The notes: generated by a model not told the origin, from the letters alone. Positions 16,381 to 25,218 are shown, counted from the first letter of the stretch. The stretch is 64,000 nucleotides of DNA from an uncultured bacterium (GCA_905214195.1 CAJMLH010000003.1:1-64000); one strand, 5' to 3'. A program made the numbers and translations.

Positions 16381-17204
16381 TGAAAATCGCATGTTTAAGC
16401 GGTAAAGGCGGCGCAGGCAAAACATTTGTTGCAGTAAATCTTGCGGCTGCCGCTAAGAATGCCACATATATAGATTGCGATGTTGAAGAACCCAATGGGA
16501 AAATATTTTTGAAACCAGATAATGTTCAAAAAAACATTGTAAACATGCTGCTTCCCGAATTTGATGGGGAGAAATGCACAGGATGCAGAAAATGTGTGGA
16601 ATTTTGCCGTTTTCATGCTCTGATGTATATCAGAGAAAAACCTATAGTGTTTCCGGAAGTATGCCACAGCTGCGGCGGCTGCAAGCTGATATGCCCGGAA
16701 AACGCTGTAAAAGAAAAACAAAAACCTATAGGCATTGTTGAAGTGGGAAATCACAATGATATATGTGTTGTAACGGGAATTTTGAATCCGGGAGAAGCAT
16801 CGGGAATACCGATTATTGAAGATGCTTTGAAGTACGAGGGCAAGACAACTGTAATTGACTGTCCGCCGGGAAGCGCCTGTTCAGTTATGGAGAGTATAAT
16901 GGATGCAGACTACTGTATTCTTGTTGCAGAACCTACATCATTTGGATTTCATAATTTTAAGATGATATATGAGCTGACAAAGCTGCTTGGCAAAAAAAGC
17001 GGAGTGGTTATAAACAAGCAAGACAGCCCATATGAACCTATGGAAGCGTTTTGTGAAGAAAGAGGATTACCGATACTTGCTCGGATTCCTTACAGTGAAG
17101 AGATTGCATCTATCGCTGCAAAAGGAAAAGTCGCTTATGAAGAAAGCAAAATGGCAGAGTCAATTTTTTCAGACCTGCTTGAAAAAATAGGAGGTGAATT
17201 ATGA
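16380..17204 (+). CDS. MinD/Mrp-type P-loop ATPase with inserted ferredoxin domain
   Basis: A 274-residue ATPase of the COG1149 type. The deviant Walker A is SGKGGAGKT (7-15). Residues 60-110 hold two [4Fe-4S] motifs (CTGCRKCVEFC and CHSCGGCKLIC), and VIDCPPGSAC is the Walker B region. It starts one base inside the previous stop and overlaps the next gene by 4 nt. It is the first of a pair of similar ATPases; in Desulfovibrio the equivalent pair belongs to the orange-protein complex. Fe-S or metal-cluster handling is likely, the exact client unknown. Confidence 0.88.
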   Translation: MKIACLSGKGGAGKTFVAVNLAAAAKNATYIDCDVEEPNGKIFLKPDNVQKNIVNMLLPEFDGEKCTGCRKCVEFCRFHALMYIREKPIVFPEVCHSCGGCKLICPENAVKEKQKPIGIVEVGNHNDICVVTGILNPGEASGIPIIEDALKYEGKTTVIDCPPGSACSVMESIMDADYCILVAEPTSFGFHNFKMIYELTKLLGKKSGVVINKQDSPYEPMEAFCEERGLPILARIPYSEEIASIAAKGKVAYEESKMAESIFSDLLEKIGGEL

Positions 17205-18064
17205 AAAAACTCCTGATATTAAGCGGCAAGGGCGGAACCGGAAAAACCACCACAGCGGCTGCCTTTATCCGATTTGCAGGTGCAAGAGCAATAGCCGACT
17301 GTGATGTAGACGCCCCAAATCTTCACCTTGTTACCGAGTGCAAATCCCAGCCGGAGATTTCAGAGTTCTTCGGCGGCGATAAGGCTGTAATAGATACAAA
17401 AAAATGTATAAAATGTGGTAAGTGTGCGGAAACTTGCCGCTTCAACGCAATAAATAAAAATGATGAAAAGTATACAGTAAATGAATTTGCGTGTGAGGGC
17501 TGCGGAGTATGTGAGTATATATGTCCGCAAGGTGCTGTAAAGCTCACGGCTGATGTTGCCGGAAGAAAAGAGCTTTATACAAAAGACGGTGTTTTTTCAA
17601 CGGCCACATTAAAGATGGGCAGAGGCAATTCAGGCAAACTTGTAACAGATGTAAAAGCAGCAATGACAAAGAACGCACCGGATATACCACTTGCCATAAT
17701 AGATGGTTCGCCGGGAATAGGCTGTCCCGTCATTGCTTCGGTCAGCGGTGTCGATTTGGTTTTAGTTGTTGCAGAACCAAGCCTTTCGGGAATAAATGAT
17801 TTGAAGAGACTTGTTACTACTGCCGAAACTTTTGGTGTAAAGCTTGCGGTATGTGTAAACAAATGGGACATAAGTCCGGAAAACACTAAAGAAATCGAAA
17901 ACTTTTGCGATGAAGCAGGAATTCCTTTTGCAGGAAAAGTACCTTATGATAAAAGTGCATCAAAGGCAATAAATTCAGGACTTAGTATTGCCGATGTTGA
18001 GTGCAGGGCAAGAGATGCATTAAAAGAAATATTTGAAAATACAATTAAATTACTTGAATTTTAA
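17201..18064 (+). CDS. MinD/Mrp-type P-loop ATPase with ferredoxin domain (second copy)
   Basis: A 287-residue paralogue of the preceding ATPase with SGKGGTGKTT (8-17), two ferredoxin motifs (CIKCGKCAETC and CEGCGVCEYIC) and IIDGSPGIGCP as Walker B. AGGAGGTGAAT lies in the end of the upstream gene and the starts overlap, so both are made together and may form a heterodimer (inference). The NifX-like gene follows 16 nt later. Confidence 0.88.
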   Translation: MKKLLILSGKGGTGKTTTAAAFIRFAGARAIADCDVDAPNLHLVTECKSQPEISEFFGGDKAVIDTKKCIKCGKCAETCRFNAINKNDEKYTVNEFACEGCGVCEYICPQGAVKLTADVAGRKELYTKDGVFSTATLKMGRGNSGKLVTDVKAAMTKNAPDIPLAIIDGSPGIGCPVIASVSGVDLVLVVAEPSLSGINDLKRLVTTAETFGVKLAVCVNKWDISPENTKEIENFCDEAGIPFAGKVPYDKSASKAINSGLSIADVECRARDALKEIFENTIKLLEF

Positions 18065-18080
18065 TGAGGAGGAGATTGTT

Positions 18081-18443
18081 ATGAAAATTGCAGTAGCAGC
18101 TATGGGAAACACCGTGGCACAACATTTCGGTCATTGTGAAAATTTTATATTCTTCGATACAGAAGATGGAAAAATCACAGGTGTAAATTCAGTACCTAAT
18201 CCTGGTCACCGTCCGGGATTTTTACCTAACTTTTTGGCAGATAACGGTGCAGAGGTTGTAATTGCCGGAGGAATGGGCGGCGGAGCCGTGGATATTTTTA
18301 ACGAACGAAATGTAGAAGTAATAGTTGGAGCGTCAGGAGACGCACAGGCAGCGACAGGGGCTTATTTGAAAGGTGAACTTAAGTCTACCGGCTCAATTTG
18401 CCACAATCATGAACATGCTCATGAGTGCGGTGAGCATAAATAG
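18081..18443 (+). CDS. NifX-like (dinitrogenase Fe-Mo cofactor domain) protein
   Basis: A 120-residue protein beginning MKIAVAAMGNTVAQHFGHCENF, the usual start of the NifX/NafY/ORP fold. VVIAGGMGGGAVDIF forms the central loop, and a His/Cys-rich tail (HNHEHAHECGEH) may bind metal. I start at the ATG behind GAGGAGG; the frame is open 48 nt further back inside the ATPase gene but without a site. It resembles the metal-cluster carrier of the ORP complex. It is the last gene of the operon, ahead of a strong terminator. Confidence 0.88.
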   Translation: MKIAVAAMGNTVAQHFGHCENFIFFDTEDGKITGVNSVPNPGHRPGFLPNFLADNGAEVVIAGGMGGGAVDIFNERNVEVIVGASGDAQAATGAYLKGELKSTGSICHNHEHAHECGEHK

Positions 18444-18464
18444 AAATTAAAAATTATTTAAAAG

Positions 18465-18534
18465 TCGAAAGTTTTAAGGCAATGTTATCTTAATTTGAAG
18501 ATATATTCCTTAGGACTTTCGATTTTTTTTTTTT
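18465..18534 (+). terminator. Strong intrinsic terminator
   Basis: A 15-bp stem (18465-18479 with 18508-18522, two central G-U pairs) is followed by twelve T. It ends the DUF134/MinD/NifX operon. Confidence 0.9.
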
Positions 18535-18611
18535 GAATATAAAAAAAACAGTACCCAAAATTAAAGCCTTTACGGTATAGATATAGTGAAAGACAAAGGA
18601 GGCGTACTGTT

Positions 18612-19334
18612 ATGAATGAGGAATTAAAAGAAACAAAGCTTCTTTCCGTATCGAGGCGAGAGGTAAAATACCTTATTTCTCTTGAAGACAGACTGTTTTT
18701 GATAGATGCTCTCGATAAATTGCTTACACCGGATGCATATGGGGGTTATGACGGATATGTTGTAAGAAGCGTCTACTTTGACAGCATAGCAAATGACGAC
18801 TATATAGATAAGAAAAATAAAGCACCGGAGAAAAAAAGAATAAGAATGAGAGTTTACAATCCGGATGATAAAAAAGTGAAGTTTGAGTTAAAGCGTAAAA
18901 GCTATGGCAGGGAACTTAAGGAAAGCCTGATGATTACAAGAGATGATGCGAAAGCGCTGCTAAACAGGGAATATGGTGTTTTGCTGCGATATGATACTCC
19001 GGCCGCAAGATATGCATATGACCTGATGAGCACAAGAGTATACAGGCCTGTATCACTTATAGAATATGACCGCAGAGCTTATACCCATCGTTGTTTTAAT
19101 ACGAGGGTGACAATGGACCAGCATCTTAGATATTGTGACTTTTGTTATGATTTGTTTTCCCACAATCTTAATTTTAAAGCTGCAATGAATGACAGCGATA
19201 CAATTCTTGAAATCAAGTACGACAGATTTTTGTTCAGACAGATACAGGATTTGCTTAGGCAATGTGACCTTACCGGAAAACCGCCCGGCAAATTTGGAAC
19301 TTCAAGAAGCTTACTTAAAGAATATTATTACTGA
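18612..19334 (+). CDS. VTC-domain polyphosphate polymerase
   Basis: A 240-residue VTC domain, the catalytic tunnel fold that makes polyphosphate from ATP. Charged tunnel motifs are in order: RREVKY (15-20), YFDS (55-58), RIRMRVY (76-82), FELKRK (91-96), EYDRRAY (151-157), LEIKYD (199-204) and KFGTSRS (227-233). There is no membrane segment; the two DUF4956 membrane proteins encoded next are the usual partners of bacterial VTC proteins. Start at the ATG behind GGAGG. Product direction and regulation are not visible. Confidence 0.9.
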   Translation: MNEELKETKLLSVSRREVKYLISLEDRLFLIDALDKLLTPDAYGGYDGYVVRSVYFDSIANDDYIDKKNKAPEKKRIRMRVYNPDDKKVKFELKRKSYGRELKESLMITRDDAKALLNREYGVLLRYDTPAARYAYDLMSTRVYRPVSLIEYDRRAYTHRCFNTRVTMDQHLRYCDFCYDLFSHNLNFKAAMNDSDTILEIKYDRFLFRQIQDLLRQCDLTGKPPGKFGTSRSLLKEYYY

Positions 19335-19350
19335 TAGAGAGGTAGGAATT

Positions 19351-20013
19351 ATGAAAGACTTTTTTATTGATTTTGTAAGGCTTATAAATGAGAGTGCTCC
19401 GGCAAAGGAAAGCCTTGTATACAGTTTGGTTTTTACATTATGTATGTCAGCCATAATGGCTTTGACATATCGTGTTATCCACACATCGCTGTCATATAAT
19501 TCAAAGTTTAATATAAATCTGATGATGATGGCTTTTTTGTCAAATGTACTTCTCCTGCTTATAAGGGATAACCCTCTTATGTCACTTGGTGCGTTAGGTT
19601 CTTTGTCTATATGCAGAATCAGAATGAATACAAAGGACCCAAGAGATTTGGGGTTTGTATTCTGGGCACTTTCCATAGGCATAACTTCGGCTGTGGGAGC
19701 ATATTTTCCGGGAATAATAAGCACGGCGATTTTGAGTTTTGTGCTGATTTCGATGAGCAAAGTTTTTAACAGGAGAAAAAAATGTACAGTGGTGATAAGG
19801 GGAAACAAGCCGCAGTTTGCACCTGTACAAGATGTGTTCCGCCATTTGAAAGGAATTACCGTTCAATCCAAAAACATATACGAAGAATCGTTTGAGCTTG
19901 TCTATGAGATGCGTGTGAATTCAAAGATTGAAGAAGCTGTTCTTACGAAACTTAACCTTATAGACGGCGCTTTAGATGTGAATGTTTTAGCACCTGAAAC
20001 AAAAGCGGCATAA
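19351..20013 (+). CDS. DUF4956 membrane protein (first copy)
   Basis: A 220-residue protein with three to four helices in residues 25-130, then a soluble C-terminal domain. The loop LGSLSICRIRMNTKDPRDLG is the family hallmark. The start is the ATG behind GAGAGGTAGG, 16 nt after the polymerase stop; a longer reading frame into that gene is not used. DUF4956 proteins travel with VTC or CotH genes and probably form the membrane part of the polyphosphate system (inference). Confidence 0.87.
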   Translation: MKDFFIDFVRLINESAPAKESLVYSLVFTLCMSAIMALTYRVIHTSLSYNSKFNINLMMMAFLSNVLLLLIRDNPLMSLGALGSLSICRIRMNTKDPRDLGFVFWALSIGITSAVGAYFPGIISTAILSFVLISMSKVFNRRKKCTVVIRGNKPQFAPVQDVFRHLKGITVQSKNIYEESFELVYEMRVNSKIEEAVLTKLNLIDGALDVNVLAPETKAA

Positions 20014-20045
20014 AACTGCTGATACAACAATAGGAGGCAAGAAAA

Positions 20046-20711
20046 ATGAATGGAATAGATGAAATGATGACACGACTTATCAGTACGACATCTTCGCAGA
20101 TGGAATCTGCTGAAATATTAAAAACTCTCGGTTTTGCCGCTTTGTTAGCATTGGCATTGGCGGCGGCCTACAGAATAGGACACGGCCGTAACGGATATCA
20201 GCCTAAGTTTGCAATAACTCTTGTGATTATGTCTTTTGTATCGACTATACTTATGGATCTTATTATGTCAAATCTTGCTCTTTCATTGGGAATGTTAGGC
20301 TCACTTTCTATCGTTCGTTTCCGCACCAATATAAGGGATCCAAGAGATATAGGATTTATAATATGGAGTATGGCTATAGGCCTTACAGCGGCGACGATGA
20401 GTTATACAGCGGGAATTTTGGGAACTGTGATTTTGACAGCTATTATGATAATTACAAAAAGAGATGATGACGGAGCCGAAAATCGCCTGCTTGTAGTAAG
20501 GGGAAGTTGTGCAGATATCGACAGCATACAAGATATTTTGTCGGAAAACAGCAAATATTTGCATATAAAAGCCAAAAATATTCTGAGTGATTCTTTTGAA
20601 TTGGTATATGAAATAAGAATTTCAGATAGTGAGAGTAATCGTGTAATAGAAAATATTTTTGAAATAGGCGGCATAGATGCAGTCAATCTTCTTGCACCTA
20701 ATGAAAGCTGA
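20046..20711 (+). CDS. DUF4956 membrane protein (second copy)
   Basis: A 221-residue paralogue of the preceding protein: the hallmark loop reads LGSLSIVRFRTNIRDPRDIG and the soluble tail shares AKNILSDSFELVYEIRI with its neighbour (SKNIYEESFELVYEMRV). An N-terminal helix, a second helix and a hydrophobic core cover about 25-130. GGAGGC lies ahead of the ATG. Two copies side by side suggest a hetero-oligomer. Confidence 0.87.
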   Translation: MNGIDEMMTRLISTTSSQMESAEILKTLGFAALLALALAAAYRIGHGRNGYQPKFAITLVIMSFVSTILMDLIMSNLALSLGMLGSLSIVRFRTNIRDPRDIGFIIWSMAIGLTAATMSYTAGILGTVILTAIMIITKRDDDGAENRLLVVRGSCADIDSIQDILSENSKYLHIKAKNILSDSFELVYEIRISDSESNRVIENIFEIGGIDAVNLLAPNES

Positions 20712-20712
20712 T

Positions 20713-20741
20713 TTGACAGACATCTGTTTTCGCCATAAAAT
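20713..20741 (+). promoter_or_regulatory. Sigma-A type promoter of sigI-rsgI
   Basis: TTGACA (20713-20718), a 17-nt spacer and TAAAAT (20736-20741). It starts 1 nt after the DUF4956 stop and gives the sigma factor operon its own housekeeping promoter. Confidence 0.75.
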
Positions 20742-20779
20742 ATCAATACTGATGAAAGTTGTAGAAGGAGACGATAAAA

Positions 20780-21439
20780 ATGATTCCGGGCGAAGAAATT
20801 GACTTAGAGCATTTAGATAAACTGATAGAAAGACATAAAGGATTTATCATAAGAACTGCAAGTAAAGCAAGTGGAAAGTATGTAAGAATAGACAATGACG
20901 ACTGTTTTGAGGTAGCGCTTGAAGCATTTGCAGAGGCAGTGGAAAAATATGATGAAAACAGAGGCGGATTTTTGGGATTTGCAAAGTTAGTTATGGAAAG
21001 TCGTCTCAAGAATTATGTTGCAAAAGAAAACCGGACGGTAAAGACAGCTTCTTTGGAAGAACTGTCCGAAAACGGATATGATTTTGCGGATGACTTAAAT
21101 CGGGAAGAAGAAATACTGAAAGAAGAAATCAGGGAATATAAAAAAGAATTGTTTCATTTCGGGCTTACCCTTGAAATTTTGGCAGACACTGCACCAAAAC
21201 ATAAAGATACAAGAGAAAAGGCTCTTAATATTGCAGACAAAGCAGCAAATGACAGACCTACGGCAGAGCTTACATACAGTAAAAGAAAGCTTCCGATAAG
21301 GGCTGTTGCACGCCTTTGCAGTGTTACTGAAAAAATTGTAAAAGGCAGTAAGAATTTTATATTGGCAGCGATGATAATTTTTATAAGGAAGTATCCGTCA
21401 TTGCATACATGGGTTAAAACAGCCGGAGGTGAGAGATAA
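20780..21439 (+). CDS. sigI: RNA polymerase sigma factor SigI
   Basis: A 219-residue sigma-70 relative of the SigI type. Region 2 is recognisable in DDCFEVALEAFAEAVEKYDENRGGFLGFAKLVMESRLKNYV (shown as consecutive blocks DDCFEVALEA, FAEAVEKYDE, NRGGFLGFAK). The C-terminal part (RAVARLCSVTEKIVKGSKNF) matches the SigI-specific DNA-binding end rather than a standard region 4. It is followed at once by rsgI (start within the stop), the standard pair. In Bacillus SigI answers heat or envelope stress, and in cellulolytic Clostridium it answers polysaccharides. Its targets here are unknown; the surface-protein locus downstream is a candidate. Confidence 0.93.
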   Translation: MIPGEEIDLEHLDKLIERHKGFIIRTASKASGKYVRIDNDDCFEVALEAFAEAVEKYDENRGGFLGFAKLVMESRLKNYVAKENRTVKTASLEELSENGYDFADDLNREEEILKEEIREYKKELFHFGLTLEILADTAPKHKDTREKALNIADKAANDRPTAELTYSKRKLPIRAVARLCSVTEKIVKGSKNFILAAMIIFIRKYPSLHTWVKTAGGER

Positions 21440-22359
21440 TGTACTATAAAGCAGTAGTTATGGAAATAAAAAAAGACTGTTGTATAGTAATGCTAAATGA
21501 CAGTCGAATTACAAGAATAAAGAAAAAAGATGGGCTTTGTGTAGGACAGAAAATTTATGTTACAGAAGAAGATTTTTATCACCCACAAGTAACAAAAAAC
21601 GGAGCAGTTACATTGCCGTTTACAGATAAAAAAATAAAAAAATCCACCTTTACTAAAATTGCAGCGGCCGCCGCCGCATTGATGGTTTTCGTCGGAACCA
21701 TGGCATTACCGGAATTGACAAGCAGAGCATATGCTACAGTGTCATTTGACGGAAAGCAAAGCGTGCAGATTGAGCTTGATGATGAAAATCGTGTAATAAA
21801 TGCAGACTCATATGATAAGACATTGACGGAAGATGAACTTGAGGCGATGAAAGGAAAGGAGATAGACGAACTTTGGGATGACCTTACAGAACTCTCTGAT
21901 GAAGACGGAACGATTCTCGTAGCAGGCGCTTCTATGAAAAAAAGAGATGATAACAAAGTGAAAATGCTGAAAGATGAAATATATGAGAACTTTACAGACA
22001 AAGGTCTTATATATATTCAGGGTGGGAAAACAGATGTAAAAGAGGCTGCAAAGCAAGGAATGAGCCTTGGAATATATATTATGGGTAAGGCAGTTTGCGA
22101 GGATGCATTTGAAGATTACTTCGACGATACACAGCTTGATATTATTTCTGAATTTCTTGAAAGTAACAGGGATAAAATGCCTGAAATTTATAAGAAGTTT
22201 ATGACAATTGCAGAAGATGATGATGAGTCTGAACAGGATGATCAGTCCGATAATGATAATTCAGACGATGAAGCAGATGATGATAACGAGGGAAAAAGTG
22301 ACGATTCCGATTCTGACATATCCGAGATAGAAGATTCTGAGGACGAAGACGATAACTAG
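21439..22359 (+). CDS. rsgI: Anti-sigma-I factor RsgI family protein
   Basis: A 306-residue single-pass membrane protein. The N-terminal cytoplasmic RsgI domain (1-60, YYKAVVMEIKKDCCIVMLND) binds SigI. The transmembrane helix is 72-91. The outside domain (97-260, starting YATVSFDGKQSVQIELDDEN) is the conserved part of the family, and an extremely acidic Asp/Glu/Ser tail runs from 264 to 306. No carbohydrate-binding module is attached, unlike the clostridial polysaccharide sensors. The acidic tail could bind calcium or another cation (inference). It overlaps the sigI stop by one base. Confidence 0.92.
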   Translation: MYYKAVVMEIKKDCCIVMLNDSRITRIKKKDGLCVGQKIYVTEEDFYHPQVTKNGAVTLPFTDKKIKKSTFTKIAAAAAALMVFVGTMALPELTSRAYATVSFDGKQSVQIELDDENRVINADSYDKTLTEDELEAMKGKEIDELWDDLTELSDEDGTILVAGASMKKRDDNKVKMLKDEIYENFTDKGLIYIQGGKTDVKEAAKQGMSLGIYIMGKAVCEDAFEDYFDDTQLDIISEFLESNRDKMPEIYKKFMTIAEDDDESEQDDQSDNDNSDDEADDDNEGKSDDSDSDISEIEDSEDEDDN

Positions 22360-22380
22360 ACTCGATGAACACATCTATTT

Positions 22381-22446
22381 AAGCGGGGTTTCAGCCATTT
22401 GACATATGATGTTTGAAATGGGTGAATCTCCGCTTTTTTATTTTTT
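22381..22446 (+). terminator. Terminator after rsgI
   Basis: AAGCGG pairs with CCGCTT, with inner TTCA/TGAA and CCATTT/AAATGG pairings, and a T run follows. It separates sigI-rsgI from the surface-protein genes. Confidence 0.8.
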
Positions 22447-22496
22447 GCATTACAATAAATAAAAGGGAGATTGGATGGGATTTATGAAATAAAACC

Positions 22497-22526
22497 TTGA
22501 CGAACAGAGGACGATAGAGGTAAAAT
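22497..22526 (+). promoter_or_regulatory. Promoter of the surface-protein operon
   Basis: TTGACG (22497-22502), an 18-nt spacer and TAAAAT (22521-22526) lie 36 nt before the first gene. It looks like a housekeeping promoter. I found no convincing SigI-type promoter here. Confidence 0.6.
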
Positions 22527-22561
22527 TTATATAGAATATTATTTGAACGGTGGTATGAGAT

Positions 22562-23359
22562 ATGGACAATCAGACTTCTGCGAAACATGAATCCGATAAG
22601 ATGAAAAGAATAATTGTTGTTCTTGTTGTACTGCTTGTTATCAGTGGTATAGGCCTTGCCGCAAGACATATTTATATGAAAAAAACGGCAGATAAGCAAT
22701 CCTCTGTAACAATATCCGATAATATAATTGAAGAAAACACAGATAAAGATAAAACTTATGAAAGTGGTGCCTCAGCCAACAAACAGGAGCAGCCATCAGG
22801 AGATGCCGCTTTGCAGCAGCCTGTAAAAGATACAGCAGTTATAAAGCTTTATAAGAGAAATCCCGAAGACAATACGACATTTGAAGTTATGAATATGCTT
22901 CCGGGAGACATTGAAACAAAAGAATTTGAATTACAGGTTTACCACAAAAAAGATATAGAACTGTTTTTCAATGCCGAAGTAACTGAACAGACAAAACAGC
23001 TGGAAGATGTACTTAAAATAAAAGTTACGAGTATCGACACCGGAAAGGTTCTTATTGACGCTCCGTTTTCTTTGGCAGACGGCATGGAAGTTTCGGAACT
23101 TTTGGTCACAAATGAAAAACAAGTTACGAACAAGAGGTATAAGATAGATGTATACCTTGATACTTCTGTAGGAAATGAATACTGTGAAGCCATGATGAAA
23201 GCAGATTTCAAATGGTACATAAAAGATGACGGAAGTCTTGTTAATCCTCCGAAGACATCAGACCCGGCAGGCATGGTGCTTTGGGGAGTCTTTGCAATCT
23301 CAGCAGTATCGGTATTATTATTGCTTATGCTGATGAAGCGCAGAAAGGAGCAGGAATAA
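22562..23359 (+). CDS. Membrane-anchored surface protein with sorting-signal-like C-terminus
   Basis: A 265-residue protein with an N-terminal signal or anchor helix (15-34), a low-complexity linker (40-90), a beta-rich outside domain (91-225) and a C-terminal NPPKTSD (228-234), hydrophobic stretch (236-258) and KRRKEQE. This last block has the layout of a sortase signal, but the motif is not classical LPxTG and no sortase gene is in the window. It has the same plan as the protein at 39039. First gene of the SipW locus, 1 nt before the next. Probably an assembly base or adaptor for the fibre proteins (inference). Confidence 0.72.
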   Translation: MDNQTSAKHESDKMKRIIVVLVVLLVISGIGLAARHIYMKKTADKQSSVTISDNIIEENTDKDKTYESGASANKQEQPSGDAALQQPVKDTAVIKLYKRNPEDNTTFEVMNMLPGDIETKEFELQVYHKKDIELFFNAEVTEQTKQLEDVLKIKVTSIDTGKVLIDAPFSLADGMEVSELLVTNEKQVTNKRYKIDVYLDTSVGNEYCEAMMKADFKWYIKDDGSLVNPPKTSDPAGMVLWGVFAISAVSVLLLLMLMKRRKEQE

Positions 23360-23360
23360 T

Positions 23361-23903
23361 ATGGAAGACGGAACAAGAAAAAAAGTGCGCCAAAAAGCAA
23401 TAATTATCGCAGTTCTTTCTCTTATGCTTGCAGTAACTACCTTTGCGCTTATATTCTCATTTGTTGAGGTGGAGGACAATAAGTTTGTAACAGGAAAAGT
23501 GGAAATAGAGCTAAATGGAGGACAACCTGTATTTGACGGGACAGAAGCACATATTGAACCGGGAAGCTCCCTTACAAAGGAATTTACGGTAACCAATACA
23601 GGAACAGCCGACGCTTATTTTAGGATTTATCTTGAAAATACGAAAGGAATGTTAAAAGATTCGCTTCATTTCAGTCTTTATGATGGTGATAAGCTAATAT
23701 ATGAGGGTAGAGCCGATTCTCTTAATAAAGAGAACCCATGTGTAAGCGAAGAACTTTTGAAAAGGGGAGACACCAGACTTTTAAAGGCAGTAGTTACTAT
23801 GAATCAAGACAGCGGAAATATATATCAGGCTTCCGCTCTAACCTTTGATATCACCATTGATGCGGTACAGGCAAAGAATAACGACAATATAGAGTTTGAG
23901 TAG
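23361..23903 (+). CDS. TasA/camelysin-like exported protein (divergent)
   Basis: A 180-residue protein with one N-terminal hydrophobic segment (13-33) and a beta-sandwich-like rest. The piece TTFALIFSFVEVEDNKFVTG lines up with the SipW cleavage block of the three following proteins (TTFAWFTDS...GNKIQ.G), but the WFTD core is lost. The segment EPGSSLTKEFTVTNTGTADAY matches the strand pattern of TasA-type proteins. Probably a minor subunit or anchor of the fibre. Confidence 0.7.
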   Translation: MEDGTRKKVRQKAIIIAVLSLMLAVTTFALIFSFVEVEDNKFVTGKVEIELNGGQPVFDGTEAHIEPGSSLTKEFTVTNTGTADAYFRIYLENTKGMLKDSLHFSLYDGDKLIYEGRADSLNKENPCVSEELLKRGDTRLLKAVVTMNQDSGNIYQASALTFDITIDAVQAKNNDNIEFE

Positions 23904-23922
23904 TAATATCGGGAGGAATTAT

Positions 23923-25218
23923 ATGCGTGATATAAAAAGAACTTTATGGATAAGTGGATTTTCCATATTTATGGCAGTTGTGCTGCTTTTAGGTACGACA
24001 TTTGCCTGGTTTACCGACAGCATGACAAACCATGGCAACAAAATACAATCAGGCAGTCTTAAAGTTGATTTGCTTATGGACGAGGACGGCAATGACAGCT
24101 ATATAAGTATTGCCAACCAGCAAGGAAACATTTTCAGCAATCAGGCAGGCGAAAACGGTCATAATTGGGAACCGGGAAAGACACAGCTGGTATATCTGGC
24201 TGTAGAAAATAAGGAAAGCCTTGCGCTTAAGTATAATGTAAACCTTGAAATTTCGGGAGAACTTGCGGATTATCTTGAATATACAGTAATTGACGACAAA
24301 AAAGCGAGCGAAATAACAGCGAAAAACTGGGACGAAATTAAGGGAATAGATGGAGTACAACCTATAGCCACTATGAAACAGGGCACTGTAAAGCTGTTTG
24401 AAAAGCCGCTTCTTGAACCTAAAAATAAAAATTATTTTGTACTTGCAGTGCATATGAAAGAAGAGGCTGCAAATGAAGCTATGGGAAAATCAGTAAATAT
24501 TGATATGACCGTTAATGCGACGCAGGCCATGTCGGAATTTGATGGCTTTGGAAACAGTAACTATGATGAAGAAGCGCCACTTGATTTCATTTCTGTATCA
24601 ACAGATGAGCAAATGAAAGAGGCTTTGAAAAAAGGCGGCAATATAATCATAAACAATAATATATCGGTAACAGATGAGGGAACGACTGGAATCAATGAGA
24701 TAAAGAAACCGGCAACTTTAAATTTCGTAAACAACACTCTTTCTCTTGATATTCCGAATGCGATAAGCTCTACAAAAAACTGGGTAGGATTAAGAGTTAT
24801 GGGCGGAGATGTCGTACTTGAAGGATCTTCCGGAGGAGTTACGACAAGTCCAAACGGAGAGCTTTATGCAATATATGCCGATAATGCGAACCTTGTTATC
24901 AATGGAGGACGATATGTCGGAGGAACTACGGCAGTCCAGCTTTCCAGAGGTAGCCTTACCATAAAAGGAGGGTTCTTTGAGGCACGCATTAAAGGAGATG
25001 ATAAATATAATTCAAATCCCAAGTATCTGATAAACTGCATTGACCAATATTATAATAACAGAGTAGCAAGCGTTAAAATTATGGGAGGTACATTCGTTAA
25101 TTTTAACCCGGCAGATAATGAGGCAGAGGGAAAAGGAACTGATTTTGTTCCGGAAGGATATAGGGTGATTGAATCCGTTCACGGCAGCGATACATGGTAT
25201 ACAGTTGTAAGAGAATAA
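23923..25218 (+). CDS. SipW-dependent surface protein with beta-helix-like repeats
   Basis: A 431-residue exported protein. The N-terminus MRDIKRTLWISGFSIF plus LLLGTTFAWFTDS and GNKIQSG is the SipW-dependent type signal peptide. A TasA/camelysin-like domain follows (about 45-215; WEPGKTQLVYLAVENKESLA is its hallmark strand), then short repeats of a parallel beta-helix (about 230-400, e.g. LVINGGRYVGGTTAVQLSRG, LTIKGGFFEA). Start is the ATG behind GGGAGGAAT; an upstream in-frame start lacks a site. It is probably processed by the peptidase at 28569 and built into a surface fibre or biofilm matrix. Confidence 0.85.
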   Translation: MRDIKRTLWISGFSIFMAVVLLLGTTFAWFTDSMTNHGNKIQSGSLKVDLLMDEDGNDSYISIANQQGNIFSNQAGENGHNWEPGKTQLVYLAVENKESLALKYNVNLEISGELADYLEYTVIDDKKASEITAKNWDEIKGIDGVQPIATMKQGTVKLFEKPLLEPKNKNYFVLAVHMKEEAANEAMGKSVNIDMTVNATQAMSEFDGFGNSNYDEEAPLDFISVSTDEQMKEALKKGGNIIINNNISVTDEGTTGINEIKKPATLNFVNNTLSLDIPNAISSTKNWVGLRVMGGDVVLEGSSGGVTTSPNGELYAIYADNANLVINGGRYVGGTTAVQLSRGSLTIKGGFFEARIKGDDKYNSNPKYLINCIDQYYNNRVASVKIMGGTFVNFNPADNEAEGKGTDFVPEGYRVIESVHGSDTWYTVVRE

